A DNA stretch of 64,000 bases from Massilia brevitalea (GCF_030711405.1 NZ_JAULSI010000007.1:1-64000); one strand, 5' to 3'; positions 26,325 to 36,079 are shown, counted from the first letter of the stretch. Notes: generated by a model not told the origin, from the sequence alone. A program made the numbers and translations.

Positions 26325-26540
26325 GGTGTTCTCCTTGCGGGTGGGGTTTCGATGGATGCACTGTATCCGAGGGCCGTCCAGGGGGACAGCGGATTGCGAC
26401 GAGCCGCATAAAAGGCGGGATGACCTGCACAGGAACGGCGCCGAACGTCCGTCTACGCGGCCGTATCTGCCTGTTTTCTGCTTCCCTCCGCTAGACCTGC
26501 GCGATGAGCGGCCACAGCGGAGCCGCGCGGAAGGAAGACA

Positions 26541-29500
26541 ATGCAGGGAATGATCGCCACGGTATTGGGCGGGCTGGCGTCGAACCGCCGGGCGCGCCGG
26601 CGTGCACGCAACCTGCGTGCCGGCGGACGCGCGGCGCCGCTGCGGGCCGCTGCGGCAGAGGCGAGTGGACAAGCGCGTGCGCAGCCTGGTCCCGGCCTCT
26701 GGCTGGGCGTGGCCGCGCTGGCGCTGGCTATCGGCGGCGGCATCCTGATTGCGCATCACGCGCGTAGCCTGGGCGCTGCCGCCGGCAGCAGCACTGGCCA
26801 CAGCGCTGGCAACAGCGCCGGCTCCGGCCTGGTGCGCGAGCTCGACGCCTTCCAGCCGGCGCTGCCCGGCCTGTCCTTCAGCGTGCCGGCCCAGGCCGGC
26901 GTCAGCCTGAACCCGCATGGCGGCGGGGCGCTGCTGGTGGTGGCCGGCATGCGCGCCGAACGCCCGGTGGTAATCGACTTGTGCGAGCAGATGCTGGACC
27001 GGGCCAGCGGACGCATTTCGCCGGTGCGGGTCGGCTATCCCTTTGCCGATGTGGCGCGCTGGGCCGCGCGCAATGACACGGCCGCCAGCCCGGTCACCCT
27101 GCGCAACGTGGTGCTGGCGAGCGGCGCGATGCCGCAGCTGGACATTGCCGGCAGCGCGGGCGGCGGCGCGCCGCTGCGCGTGAGCTGGAGCGGCACCCCG
27201 GCGGCGCGCTGGATCGGCGACGCCAGCGCCGGCGCCATCGCCAGGGGCGGCGAGGCGCAGCTGGGCCGGCAAGGCTGGCTGGTGTGGGGCGATGCCGGTG
27301 CGCTGCGCGTGATGCGGCGCGCCAGCGCGGCCTGTCCGGCTGCGGGCGAACTGGTGCTGCAGCGCTGGCTGCCGGGGGCCGCCGCTACATCAGCCGCGCT
27401 GGTGGCCGCCTTCCCGGCCCGGGGCGAACTGCGCACGGCGATGCTGGCGCCGGGCGAATACCGGGTGCCGGCAGCCGCCGCGCCGCGCCTGGAAGACGGC
27501 GCCCTGTTCGACAGCCTGCGCGAGCGCGGCCTGATCCGCCTGGCGCCGTCCGGTTTGATCGAGGTGGCGCCGCGCGACCTGGCGCGCTGGCGCGCCGCCG
27601 AGCCGGGCCAGCGCACCGGCGACCTGCACAGCTGGGACGGTGTCGTGCTCGACGCCGCCGGCCTGAAACTGCTGGAGCGCCTGCATCACCGCGCCGACGG
27701 CGCCTACGTGCTGGAACAGGTGCGCGTCTTTAACGGCGAACGGCGCCTGCTGGCCTGGCGCCTGCGCCCGAATGCGCTGGGCGGCAGCTGGCAGGCCAGC
27801 GCCGGCGCGGTGGCGGTCGGCGCCAGCACGTCCATGCCGCTGGCGGCGGCGCGCCTGTTCGAACGCCTGCCGCAGGGCTGGGAAGCATGGAGCCGCGTCG
27901 CCGACTGGCCGGCCGGCGCGCAGTCGGCGCGGCTGGAATTGGTGCTGCCGCAAGCGGCCCGCGGCGGCGAGCGCATCGAGTTGATGCTGGCCGGGAGGAT
28001 CAGCGGCATCGGCGGCGCCGAACTGGTCGACACCCGCCCGGCCTGCGGCGGGCGCGCCTGCACCCGGCCCGACGACGTGCGCGAGCTGGTGCTGGCGCTG
28101 CAGCCGGGCGCGCGGCGCGTGGTGCTGGAGGCGGCGCCGCTCGACATGGCAAGCCTGGGCAGCGCCGGCGACGCGGCCTACCGCCACCTGGCGCTGGATG
28201 GCCGGGAACTGCGCTGGCAGCCCTTGCCGGATGCGAGCCGGGTCGCCCCGGCGGCGCCGGCGCCGGTGCTGCTGGCCGACCGCCATGGCACGCCGCTGTG
28301 GCAGGGCGGGCGTGCGCTGGACGCCGCGAACGGCGCCGGCCTGGCGACGCTGCTTGGCCTGCGCGAAGGCCACGCGAACAGCGTCGCCGGCATGCTGGGC
28401 CGCCTGCCGGCGCCGAACGGCCGCCCGCACGGGGCAAGGCTCACGCTCGACCTGGCCCTGCAGGGCGCGGCCCAGGGCGCGCTCGACTGCGTCGGCCTGC
28501 GCCGCGGCCAGTGGGACGGCGCGCATTGCAGCGGCGGCGCGGCCCCGGCGCCGGGCCGCCAGGCGGGGCTGGTGCTGCTCGACACCGGCAGCGGCGACAT
28601 CCTGGCCGCCGCCAGCGCCCAGGCCGGCGCGCCGGCATCGAGCGCGTCGTGGAGCGAGCTGCGCGATTTCGACCGCGTCGATCCGGCACGCAGCCTGCTC
28701 CGCCAGGCGGCCCTGCAGCACGACGGCGGCGCCGAGCGCAGCCCCGGCTCGACCTATAAAATCGTCAGCGCGCTGGGGCTGGAACTGGCGGCGCAGTCGA
28801 ACCCGCGCCTGGACGCCCTGCTCGACGGCATGCCGCTGGCCGCCATCAACGGCACGGCCGCGCGCGGCGGCTACGCCTTCCGCACCGACGCCGCCAGCTA
28901 TCCGCTCGATAGCGCCGCCCACATCACCAACTTCCGCGACCAGCACCTCGACCGTCGTGCCCAGGACGGCAAGCTGGGCCTGGCGCAGGCGCTGACCTAT
29001 AGCCTGAACACCTGGTTTGCCTGGACCGCGGAACTGGGCGACCGCAGCCTGCTCGGCAAGCCGCAGGGCGGGGCGCCCAGCCTGCGTGCGCTGGACGGCG
29101 GCGCGCTCGACGCGGTGCGCCCGGGCGTGGCGATGGCGCGCCGCCTCGGCTTCGAGCGCCCGCTGCGCCTGGATGGCGGCCTGCTGCCGGCCGACTACGC
29201 CTGGCGCAACTGGGATGCGCTGCAGGCGAGCGTCGCCGCCAGCGACCCGGTCGGCTCGCGCCACGAGCTGCGCCAGATGGCGATCGGGCTGCGCATGCAG
29301 GCCACGCCGCTGCACATGGCGCTGGCGGCCGGCGCCGTCGGCGAAGGCCGCGCGATTGCGCCGCGCCTGCTGCTGGAACTCGACGGCGCCCAGGCCCGCA
29401 GCGAACCGGGCGCCAAGCTCGGCGTGCGCCTGGACCGCATCCGCGCCGGCCTGCGCGGCGTGGTAGCCCACGGCACGGCGGCTGGCGCCTTCCGCTCGCA

Positions 29501-29750
29501 CGAGTTCGACGGCCTGCGCGCCGGCCTGTACGGCAAGACTGGCACCGCGCCGGTCGGCGACGCCGGCCTGGCCACGGTCTGGTTCACCGGCTGGCTGGAA
29601 CCGGGCAGCCTGCCCGGGCAAGACCGGCGCCTGGCGTTTGCCGCCTTTGTCAGCCGGTCCGACGCCACCGGCGGCGAGCACGCGGCGCCGGTCGTGGCCG
29701 CGCTGCTGCGCTCGATGCTGGCGCAAAAGCCTGAACAGAGCGGTAAGTGA
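26541..29750 (+). CDS. Penicillin-binding transpeptidase (class B-like) with large N-terminal ectodomain
   Basis: A 1069-residue inner-membrane protein: basic N-terminus, one membrane helix at about 54-78 (LWLGVAALALAIGGGILIAH), a long Ala/Gly/Arg-rich ectodomain, and a C-terminal transpeptidase domain with all three active-site motifs: S737TYK, S821LN and K999TG. It should cross-link peptidoglycan in the periplasm. At over 1000 residues it is far longer than FtsI or PBP2 (about 580-650); the extra 450 residues before the transpeptidase are not recognised. It is first of the plus-strand arm of the kinase/SEDS cluster and likely the partner of the SEDS protein at 44161-46497. The start has GGAAGGAAG upstream. 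Confidence 0.88.
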   Translation: MQGMIATVLGGLASNRRARRRARNLRAGGRAAPLRAAAAEASGQARAQPGPGLWLGVAALALAIGGGILIAHHARSLGAAAGSSTGHSAGNSAGSGLVRELDAFQPALPGLSFSVPAQAGVSLNPHGGGALLVVAGMRAERPVVIDLCEQMLDRASGRISPVRVGYPFADVARWAARNDTAASPVTLRNVVLASGAMPQLDIAGSAGGGAPLRVSWSGTPAARWIGDASAGAIARGGEAQLGRQGWLVWGDAGALRVMRRASAACPAAGELVLQRWLPGAAATSAALVAAFPARGELRTAMLAPGEYRVPAAAAPRLEDGALFDSLRERGLIRLAPSGLIEVAPRDLARWRAAEPGQRTGDLHSWDGVVLDAAGLKLLERLHHRADGAYVLEQVRVFNGERRLLAWRLRPNALGGSWQASAGAVAVGASTSMPLAAARLFERLPQGWEAWSRVADWPAGAQSARLELVLPQAARGGERIELMLAGRISGIGGAELVDTRPACGGRACTRPDDVRELVLALQPGARRVVLEAAPLDMASLGSAGDAAYRHLALDGRELRWQPLPDASRVAPAAPAPVLLADRHGTPLWQGGRALDAANGAGLATLLGLREGHANSVAGMLGRLPAPNGRPHGARLTLDLALQGAAQGALDCVGLRRGQWDGAHCSGGAAPAPGRQAGLVLLDTGSGDILAAASAQAGAPASSASWSELRDFDRVDPARSLLRQAALQHDGGAERSPGSTYKIVSALGLELAAQSNPRLDALLDGMPLAAINGTAARGGYAFRTDAASYPLDSAAHITNFRDQHLDRRAQDGKLGLAQALTYSLNTWFAWTAELGDRSLLGKPQGGAPSLRALDGGALDAVRPGVAMARRLGFERPLRLDGGLLPADYAWRNWDALQASVAASDPVGSRHELRQMAIGLRMQATPLHMALAAGAVGEGRAIAPRLLLELDGAQARSEPGAKLGVRLDRIRAGLRGVVAHGTAAGAFRSHEFDGLRAGLYGKTGTAPVGDAGLATVWFTGWLEPGSLPGQDRRLAFAAFVSRSDATGGEHAAPVVAALLRSMLAQKPEQSGK

Positions 29751-29841
29751 GGTTCTCCAGCGCGCCTTGAATTCATGTTTGTATGGCATGATTTGCAAAG
29801 TTCGTTATCTGACGGACATATTGCAGATACATGAGGAAGGT

Positions 29842-31131
29842 ATGCGTTTGCCGGGAACCCGGTACCAGGAACCTGGATGGGAGCAGGTGCGGAAACTGTT
29901 GGGCGCCTGTTCGCTCGACGTGTTTGCGCGCGTCGACCCGCTCGAACTGATCGCCCCCGCGCCGCAAGGGGCAGCGTTGGCGCTGTACGTCAACCTGCTG
30001 GCCGAGTCGCTGCACGCGGCCGGCCGCACGGCGCGTGCGCAGGCGAATGGCAACAGCTATGGCGAGACGGTGGGCGAGCTGGCCCTGGGCCTGGCCTTCG
30101 AGCTGGGCGCCCGCCAGGGCGACTGGGACGCCTTTTGCACGGCGCTGGCCGCCGAGCATGCGCGCGCGCCCGCTTTCTGGCGCCAGGCCGGGGGCGAAGC
30201 GCTGCTGCGCAAGAAGGTCAACGACATGTTCGCGGTCCTGCGCGACAAGGTCGACGCCGACAACTACCAGGTGGCCTGCGGCCGCCCCTGCAGCCCGAAC
30301 CGCCTGTACGCCTACCGCATGCTCGACACGGCGTATGGCGAGATCGCGCGCCTGTTCGCCGGCTGGCGCGAGCACACGGCGCAGGTCGGCGCCATCCTCG
30401 GCCGGCCAGTAGACTTTTCTGTACCGATCGAGGTGCGCCAGCTGCAGTCGGTCGCGGCCTGCCGCCCCGAATGGATCATGCGCTGGAGCGAAAGCCTGGA
30501 ACGCTTCGGCGGCGCGCCGGGACCCTTGCACACGAAGTCGAAACGCTTCGAGAGTCTGAAGAACAGCCCGGACAAGATCGCGGACATGCTGCGCGAGATC
30601 GCCGAATACGAAGCGATTTCCAGCAACCGCGACAGCGGCTGGCTGCACGACCAGGACACCGCCGGCGCCTGGATCGAGGATTACTGGCGCGTGCTGGACG
30701 AATCGGCGCATGGCGCCACACCGGGGCCGGACCTGATCCTGGAAGCGCGCACCGAAGAACTGGACGCGCCGATGGTGGAGGTGGCGCAGGCAGCGCCCGT
30801 GGCCGACGACGACCCGCTCGACGCCGTGCGCGCGCAGGCGGTTTCACTTCCCCCCGGCTTTCTGTCTGCGGCGCGCGCCACGCAGGATCCGGGCAGCTGG
30901 GCCGGGCGCATGCTGGAAGACGATTCGCTGCCGGTGCGCCTGGCCGTGTACCTGAAGCTGCTGGGCGCCGAGGACGATTGTTATCCCGACGCCTGGCGCG
31001 ATCCGTCCACGGGGGCGCTGCCGAACATGCAGCAACTGGCGGCGCTGGACGCGGTGTCGCTGCCGACGCTGCGCAAGCGGCGCGACGCGGCCATCGCCAG
31101 GCTGGAAGCCGCACCACGAACGGGAGGATGA
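29842..31131 (+). CDS. Hypothetical protein of the kinase/PBP cluster
   Basis: A 429-residue soluble protein without signal or membrane segment, not recognised. Conserved-looking blocks are RKKVNDMFAVLRDKVDADNYQVACGR and WIMRWSESLERFGG. The C-terminal 100 residues are probably separate after an acidic linker. The start at 29842 (MRLPGT) is set by GAGG 5 bases before it; an ATG at 29784 would add an unconvincing stretch. The stop is 4 bp before the next start, so it belongs to the same transcript as 31136-33811. Confidence 0.75.
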   Translation: MRLPGTRYQEPGWEQVRKLLGACSLDVFARVDPLELIAPAPQGAALALYVNLLAESLHAAGRTARAQANGNSYGETVGELALGLAFELGARQGDWDAFCTALAAEHARAPAFWRQAGGEALLRKKVNDMFAVLRDKVDADNYQVACGRPCSPNRLYAYRMLDTAYGEIARLFAGWREHTAQVGAILGRPVDFSVPIEVRQLQSVAACRPEWIMRWSESLERFGGAPGPLHTKSKRFESLKNSPDKIADMLREIAEYEAISSNRDSGWLHDQDTAGAWIEDYWRVLDESAHGATPGPDLILEARTEELDAPMVEVAQAAPVADDDPLDAVRAQAVSLPPGFLSAARATQDPGSWAGRMLEDDSLPVRLAVYLKLLGAEDDCYPDAWRDPSTGALPNMQQLAALDAVSLPTLRKRRDAAIARLEAAPRTGG

Positions 31132-31135
31132 ATTG

Positions 31136-31708
31136 ATGACGACGAGCGAGATCGACCGCAAGCTGCAGGAACGCCTGCTCCTGGACCGGCGCGTGGAGGG
31201 CGACCGCCTGGCGTTGGCCGACGCCGTGCTGCTGGCGGCGCTGGACGGCAGCCGCCCGCTGACCGCAGGCGAACGCGCGGCCCTGGAAGGCTCGCCCCTG
31301 ACGGCGCGCCGCCTGCGCACGCTGGCGCTCTCACGCCGGCGCACGCATGCAGCCGGCCAGGCAGCCAATGACGCGCACTGGCAAGGCAGCCATGGCATGC
31401 TGCGCGCAGCCGACAGCGGCGCGGCCCTGCGCCAGCTGGCCACCGACGACGGCTACTGGCGCCTGCATTTCCTCGATGGCGGCGCCACCGGCCGCGTGAT
31501 CCTGCAGCTGGCGCCCGAGGCGCCGTTCGCGGCGCGCCTGTTGCGCGAGGCGGCGCTGCTGCGCGTGCTCGACGGCGCCGGCGCCGAAGTCCTGCAGGGG
31601 CGCCTGGACGCCGACGGCGAATGCGAATGCGTTTGGCCCTTCGCCGAAGCGCCGGACGCGCACTTCCAGCGCCACGGGGCCGCCTTCAGCGTGCAGCCGG
31701 CGCAATGA
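31136..31708 (+). CDS. Hypothetical protein of the kinase/PBP cluster
   Basis: A 190-residue soluble, Ala/Arg/Leu-rich protein, not recognised. The first 85 residues are helical and charged; the second half is probably a beta-rich domain (GYWRLHFLDGGATGRVILQLAPEAPF). GGGAGGA precedes the ATG at 31136 by 7 bases and overlaps the upstream stop. The next gene begins 1 bp after its stop. Confidence 0.72.
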   Translation: MTTSEIDRKLQERLLLDRRVEGDRLALADAVLLAALDGSRPLTAGERAALEGSPLTARRLRTLALSRRRTHAAGQAANDAHWQGSHGMLRAADSGAALRQLATDDGYWRLHFLDGGATGRVILQLAPEAPFAARLLREAALLRVLDGAGAEVLQGRLDADGECECVWPFAEAPDAHFQRHGAAFSVQPAQ

Positions 31709-31709
31709 C

Positions 31710-32807
31710 ATGATGTTCGATCTCTTCAAGCGCATGGCGCGCGCACCGGCATTCGACGCGGCAGGGCTGGGTACCGAGCTGCTGGCGCGGCCGATCGCGC
31801 CCGGCTGCACGCTGCCGTCCGGCGCCACCGGCGTGGCGGTCGACAGCAGCGGCCGCACGCGCCGCATCAGCGCCGGCGGGCGCATGGGGCTGCTCGATGG
31901 CGAAAGCGGCTGGTGCTTCCATCCCGGGCCCTACGGCTGCGACCTGGCGCCGTTTGCCGCCGCACCCGAGATCGGCCTGCGCCTGCACTTCGCGGTCGAC
32001 AGCCCCGACCCGCGCGTGAGCCAGCAGCGCTTCGATCTGTTCCTGGCCAGCGAAGGTGCGGGCGATTTGTCCCTGGCCGGCTTCGCGACAAGCGTCGAGG
32101 CGGCGCTGCAGCGCGAATTGGCCCAGGGCAACCTCGACCTGCCGCCCTGCACCACGCTCGACGAGTGGAATGCTTTCCGCGCCGGCTTCAACCAGCTGCT
32201 GTACACGCGCTTCGGCGTGACCGTCGACGACTGCGTGCCGGTTGATCTGCGGCCGGAACGCGACTTCGCCGAGGAATTGCGTGCGCGTGCCGTGCACGAT
32301 GCGGACGAGCCCTGCGTCGGTGCGGAAACGGCGCCGGCTGCCGCCGCTCTTGAAGCTGCCGATGCTGCCGTGCCCGCTGTGCCAGGCCGCGCGCCTTTCG
32401 ATCCGGTGCGCAAGGACGCGCGTGCGCTGCGCCGCCTCTTCCTCGAACTGCCTTGCCTGATGTGCCGCGTGCGCCAGGCGGCGCTGCCCAGCGGCCAGGA
32501 GCTGTTCCGCCAGCAGCAGGCGCTGTTGCAGCGGCTCGACCTGGTCTGCCTGGCGGCGAGCACCATGCCCGCGCTGGCCCTGGCGGCGCCCGGCCAGCCG
32601 CTGGCGGCAAGCCAGCAGTTGCGCCGCGCGCGCCACAGCGTGCAGGCCGCAGCGGCGCTTGACGAAGCCTGGGCTTTATTGGCGCGCTTCGAACTGGCCG
32701 AGGACCGCGGCCTGGAAGCCCTGTTCGACGAGGCCGACCGCATCGTCGCCAATCTCGAACACGCGCTTGGTGAGCGCAAGCTGGCCAGCGTGCAGGAGGA
32801 AGCATGA
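31710..32807 (+). CDS. Hypothetical SPFH-like protein of the kinase/PBP cluster
   Basis: A 365-residue protein. Its N-terminal 180 residues (MMFDLFKRM, GWCFHPGPYGCDLAPF, VEAALQRELAQGNLDLPPCTTLDEW, LLYTRFGVTVDDCVPVDL) follow the same plan as the SPFH-like region of the protein at 33905: a strand-rich part and then a helix before a strand with charged end. I therefore call it SPFH-like with modest confidence. The second half is helical. No membrane segment. Its stop overlaps the next start (ATGA). Start could be 31710 or 31713. Confidence 0.7.
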   Translation: MMFDLFKRMARAPAFDAAGLGTELLARPIAPGCTLPSGATGVAVDSSGRTRRISAGGRMGLLDGESGWCFHPGPYGCDLAPFAAAPEIGLRLHFAVDSPDPRVSQQRFDLFLASEGAGDLSLAGFATSVEAALQRELAQGNLDLPPCTTLDEWNAFRAGFNQLLYTRFGVTVDDCVPVDLRPERDFAEELRARAVHDADEPCVGAETAPAAAALEAADAAVPAVPGRAPFDPVRKDARALRRLFLELPCLMCRVRQAALPSGQELFRQQQALLQRLDLVCLAASTMPALALAAPGQPLAASQQLRRARHSVQAAAALDEAWALLARFELAEDRGLEALFDEADRIVANLEHALGERKLASVQEEA

Positions 32808-33811
32808 CTGCACCCGTCAGCGAAGCCGTGTACCGCAGCCTGCTGGCCGACGGCTCGGTCGTCACCATCACGGCCACGCGCCGTCCGCGCGGCGGACGCG
32901 CCGACATCAAGTGCAGCGCGCCGGGCGCGCCGGCGCTGGCGGCGCGCATGCAGGAAGTGGCGCGCCTGGCGCGCCATACCGAGGCGCGCTACGACAGCCG
33001 CGACCAGGTTGTGATCAGCATGGACCGCGCGCCGGGCGCGCAGGAGCGCGACTGGGAACTGGCCGTGGTGCTGGCCGACCGCGCGGTGCGCGGCCTGCTG
33101 CCGCCGGCCGCGGCGCCGCAGCTGGCGCTGGGCTGGTCGGATGGATGGCAGCGCGGCCGCATCGACGGCCACGATGCAGGCAATCCGCCAGCCGGCGCGC
33201 TGCTCGGCGGTCCACAGCACCTGCGCCACCTGGGCGCCTTGAGCGGCCAGCCGGATGTGTCGGCATCGGTGTCGAGCGCGCGCGCCTGGTTCCCGCTGCA
33301 CAGCGGCGGCATCAACGACAGCCTGTGCTGGGTCGAGGTGAGCGTGTATCCGCTCGCGGCGGACGAAGCGCCGGACGACGAGGCGATTGCGGCGCCGGGA
33401 CTGGACAGCGCGCGCCAGCACGCCGTGCGCCAGGCGCTGGCCGGCGCGCGCCATTTCGACGGCGAGGCCGCGCCGCGCTGGCGCACCACGGTGCGCTTCG
33501 GCCAGGACGGCCTGCACGGCAATTCCTACGAACTGGCGCTGGTGCTGGCCGACCGCCTGGCGCGCGGGCGCGAATTCCTGCCGCGCGGGCGCATCATCGC
33601 CAGCGGCTGTTCCGGCGCCTGGCATGCCGGCCAGGTGGAGGGCGTGGAAGGGCTGGCGCCGAAGTGCGCGCTGATCGCGCGCGAGGCGGCGGCGGGCGAC
33701 CGCGTGCTGCTGCCGCGCGCCTGGGAGGCCGACTTGCCGCCCGGCCTGCGCGATGCATTGCGGGCCAAGGGCGCCAGCCTGGCCTGCGTCGAGCGGATCG
33801 GATTGATTTGA
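32804..33811 (+). CDS. Duplicated Lon/S16 protease-like domain protein
   Basis: A 335-residue protein built of two related halves. The second half resembles the proteolytic domain of Lon (family S16): GNSYELALVLADRLARG aligns with the Lon segment around the catalytic Ser of the GPSAG motif, and the RGRIIASG...VEGLAPKCALIAREAAAGDRVLLP stretch aligns with the Lon segment that carries the catalytic Lys. Candidate dyad Ser241/Lys287 has a spacing of 46, close to the 43 of E. coli Lon. The first half has the same plan (RDWELAVVLADRAVRG, SDGWQRGRIDG) but Asp83 at the Ser position and no Lys. There is no ATPase domain. The family call is my inference from motifs. Coupled by ATGA to the gene before. 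Confidence 0.72.
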   Translation: MTAPVSEAVYRSLLADGSVVTITATRRPRGGRADIKCSAPGAPALAARMQEVARLARHTEARYDSRDQVVISMDRAPGAQERDWELAVVLADRAVRGLLPPAAAPQLALGWSDGWQRGRIDGHDAGNPPAGALLGGPQHLRHLGALSGQPDVSASVSSARAWFPLHSGGINDSLCWVEVSVYPLAADEAPDDEAIAAPGLDSARQHAVRQALAGARHFDGEAAPRWRTTVRFGQDGLHGNSYELALVLADRLARGREFLPRGRIIASGCSGAWHAGQVEGVEGLAPKCALIAREAAAGDRVLLPRAWEADLPPGLRDALRAKGASLACVERIGLI

Positions 33812-33904
33812 TGCGGCGCGCGTCCAGGTGCGAGCATGGGCGTGCGCTGGGTCCCGGCTGCTAGAATCGCCGGGCCAGGGATAGAGAAACTAGGGAGTCG
33901 GATC

Positions 33905-36079
33905 ATGTTCCAGATGTTCGGTTTTGGCGGCACGCGCTGCCCGCGCTGTGAGCACAAGAATGCGGGCGGCGCAGGCTATTGCGCGGCCTGCGGCATCACG
34001 CTGGGCGCGCCGCGCAACGCGCCGGTGCTGGTCGAGAATCGCTGGATTGCCGGTCCCGACGAGCTGGCGGTCTTCTTCGGCGTGCAGGCGCTGTCCGGCC
34101 TGTTCGTGAAGACCCTGCGCGTGCCGGCCACCGCGCGCGCCTACATCCTGCAGGGCAGCCAGGCCACCGAGGTGCCGCAGGGCGAATACGAGATCGAAGG
34201 TTTCTTCACGCGCCTGAACCACCTGCTGCGCGACAGCCATGCCGAAATCCTGATCACGCGGACCAATGCGTTGCCGGTCGAATTCGATTTCGACGACCTG
34301 GAAACCGTCGAGCACCTGGCGGTGGCGGCGCGCTTCAGGGTCAGCCTGCGCGTGGAAAACGTGCCGGCCTTTGCGCGCCACTTCATGACCATGCCGGGCG
34401 TGGTTGGCAGCGCGCAGCTGCGCGAACTGCTGGCGCCGGCCGTGCGCCAACTGGCGGCCGAATTCGTGGCCAGCCAGTCGCTGCGCGAGATGGCGGAAAA
34501 CCGCGAACTGCGCCCGCAATTCGACGAGCGCCTGCAAGGCGCGCTGCGCCTGCTGCTGGCCTCCTACGGCCTGGGCGTGGCCGGCGTCGACACGCTGGCC
34601 CTGCGCCACGACAAGTTCGACGCCAACCGCGCGCGCATCGGGACGCTGTGGCTGGCGGCCGACGAGCGGCGCGTGCAGATGGAGCATGCGCGCCAGCTCG
34701 ACGAACTGTACGACGAGCAGGAATGGAAGCGCCTGCGCCACGAGGAGCACGCCGCCCGGGTGCGCCTGCGCCGCATGGAATTGCGCCAGGACGAGACCCT
34801 GGACCGCGCCGAGCGCACGCTCGACAACGCCGAGCGGGCGCAAGGCCTGCGTGCGCGCGAGATCGACCTGTATGCGCGCGTGGCCGAATCGAAGTCGCGG
34901 CGCGAGGCAATCGCGCGCGGCGCCGGCGAAGTGCTGGCCGAGCTGGAACACGATTTCGCGAAGAAGCGCAGCGAGCGGCTCGGCGAAGAAGCCGAGTGGA
35001 AGCAGTTGCAGGCGCTGGCGCAGATCCGCATGCGCGGCGCGTTCGAGGTGGCGCAGCAGGAAGCGCAGCAGGCGCGCCAGCTGGCGCAGCAGCGTTTTTC
35101 GCAGACTTTGCTGGTCCAGCAGATCCGCAACAAGGTCGAGCAGGCCAGGGAGATCGAGGACGCTTCGCGCCAGCGCGAGGAACTGGTGCGCCTGCGCGCG
35201 GCCGAGCGGCTGGCGGCCGAACGCGCCCGCGCCATCGACGAGGAAGAGCATGCGGCCCAGCTGGCGCTGGTGGTGCTGGCGAACGCCGCGCGCCGCCGCG
35301 CCGCCGAGCGCGAGCAGGAATGGGAAGAGCTGGCCGGCGGCCAGCGCCTGCGCGAACTGCAGCGCGCCGAAAGCCTGGAAGCCGAGCGCATGCAGCAGAA
35401 AATCGACGCCTTGCGGCGCGAGGGCGGCCAGCAGGAGTCGCTTGCCCAGCACGAGAAGCTGCTGCGCACCATCGAGGCCGAGCACCGCCAGTCCCAGCGC
35501 GCGAAGGAGGTCGAGCTGATGGCGGGCGAGCGCCAGGCCGCGCTGCGCCGCGCCGAGCAGGAAGCGGCCTGGCAGCAGGAGCTGCGCCGCCTCGGCCACG
35601 AACGCGCCGAGCGCGCCGCCCAGCTGGAACACGCGCTGGAACTGGCGCGCATCGACATCGCGCGCAACGAGTCGGTCAGCCGCATGGACGACACCGCCAA
35701 GCTGGCCGTGGCCGCCGCGCCGAATGCCGCCGTGCTGGCCGACTACATGAAGACCCGCGTGCACGCGACCATGGATGCGGGCCAGCTGGCGGCGCTGGCC
35801 AGCGTGGTGCAGGCCGGAGGCGGGTTGAGTCCGGCAGATGCCGCGCGCCTGGCCCAGGACGCCGTGCGCCAGGAACAGGCCCGGCGCGATGCCGAAGTCG
35901 ACAAGGACCGCCGCCACCAGGTCGACCTGCTGGCGCTGCAGAACGACGTCAACAAGGCGGCGCTGGATGCGCAGGCGCGGGTGGCCGCGGCGCGCGCACC
36001 CCGAACCTGCGCCAACGGCCATCCTGCATGCGGGAGCGACCGCTTCTGCGCCAGCTGCGGCACGCCGCTCCAGGACTGA
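33905..36079 (+). CDS. Zinc-ribbon / SPFH-like / coiled-coil protein with second C-terminal zinc ribbon
   Basis: A 724-residue cytosolic scaffold-like protein. Order: N-terminal zinc ribbon with CPRC (C12, C15) and CAAC (C26, C29); an SPFH/band-7-like region about 45-235 (VFFGVQALSGLFVKTLRV, ARFRVSLRVENVPAFARHF, LRELLAPAVRQLAAEFV); long Arg/Glu/Gln-rich coiled coil about 250-600; C-terminal ribbon-like CANGHPACGSDRFCASCG. SPFH proteins form large rings at membranes, but no membrane anchor is seen here. It lies 7 bp before the kinase-FGE gene and likely scaffolds it. The start at 33905 has AGGGAG; a 93-bp gap upstream may hold its own promoter. Confidence 0.82.
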   Translation: MFQMFGFGGTRCPRCEHKNAGGAGYCAACGITLGAPRNAPVLVENRWIAGPDELAVFFGVQALSGLFVKTLRVPATARAYILQGSQATEVPQGEYEIEGFFTRLNHLLRDSHAEILITRTNALPVEFDFDDLETVEHLAVAARFRVSLRVENVPAFARHFMTMPGVVGSAQLRELLAPAVRQLAAEFVASQSLREMAENRELRPQFDERLQGALRLLLASYGLGVAGVDTLALRHDKFDANRARIGTLWLAADERRVQMEHARQLDELYDEQEWKRLRHEEHAARVRLRRMELRQDETLDRAERTLDNAERAQGLRAREIDLYARVAESKSRREAIARGAGEVLAELEHDFAKKRSERLGEEAEWKQLQALAQIRMRGAFEVAQQEAQQARQLAQQRFSQTLLVQQIRNKVEQAREIEDASRQREELVRLRAAERLAAERARAIDEEEHAAQLALVVLANAARRRAAEREQEWEELAGGQRLRELQRAESLEAERMQQKIDALRREGGQQESLAQHEKLLRTIEAEHRQSQRAKEVELMAGERQAALRRAEQEAAWQQELRRLGHERAERAAQLEHALELARIDIARNESVSRMDDTAKLAVAAAPNAAVLADYMKTRVHATMDAGQLAALASVVQAGGGLSPADAARLAQDAVRQEQARRDAEVDKDRRHQVDLLALQNDVNKAALDAQARVAAARAPRTCANGHPACGSDRFCASCGTPLQD

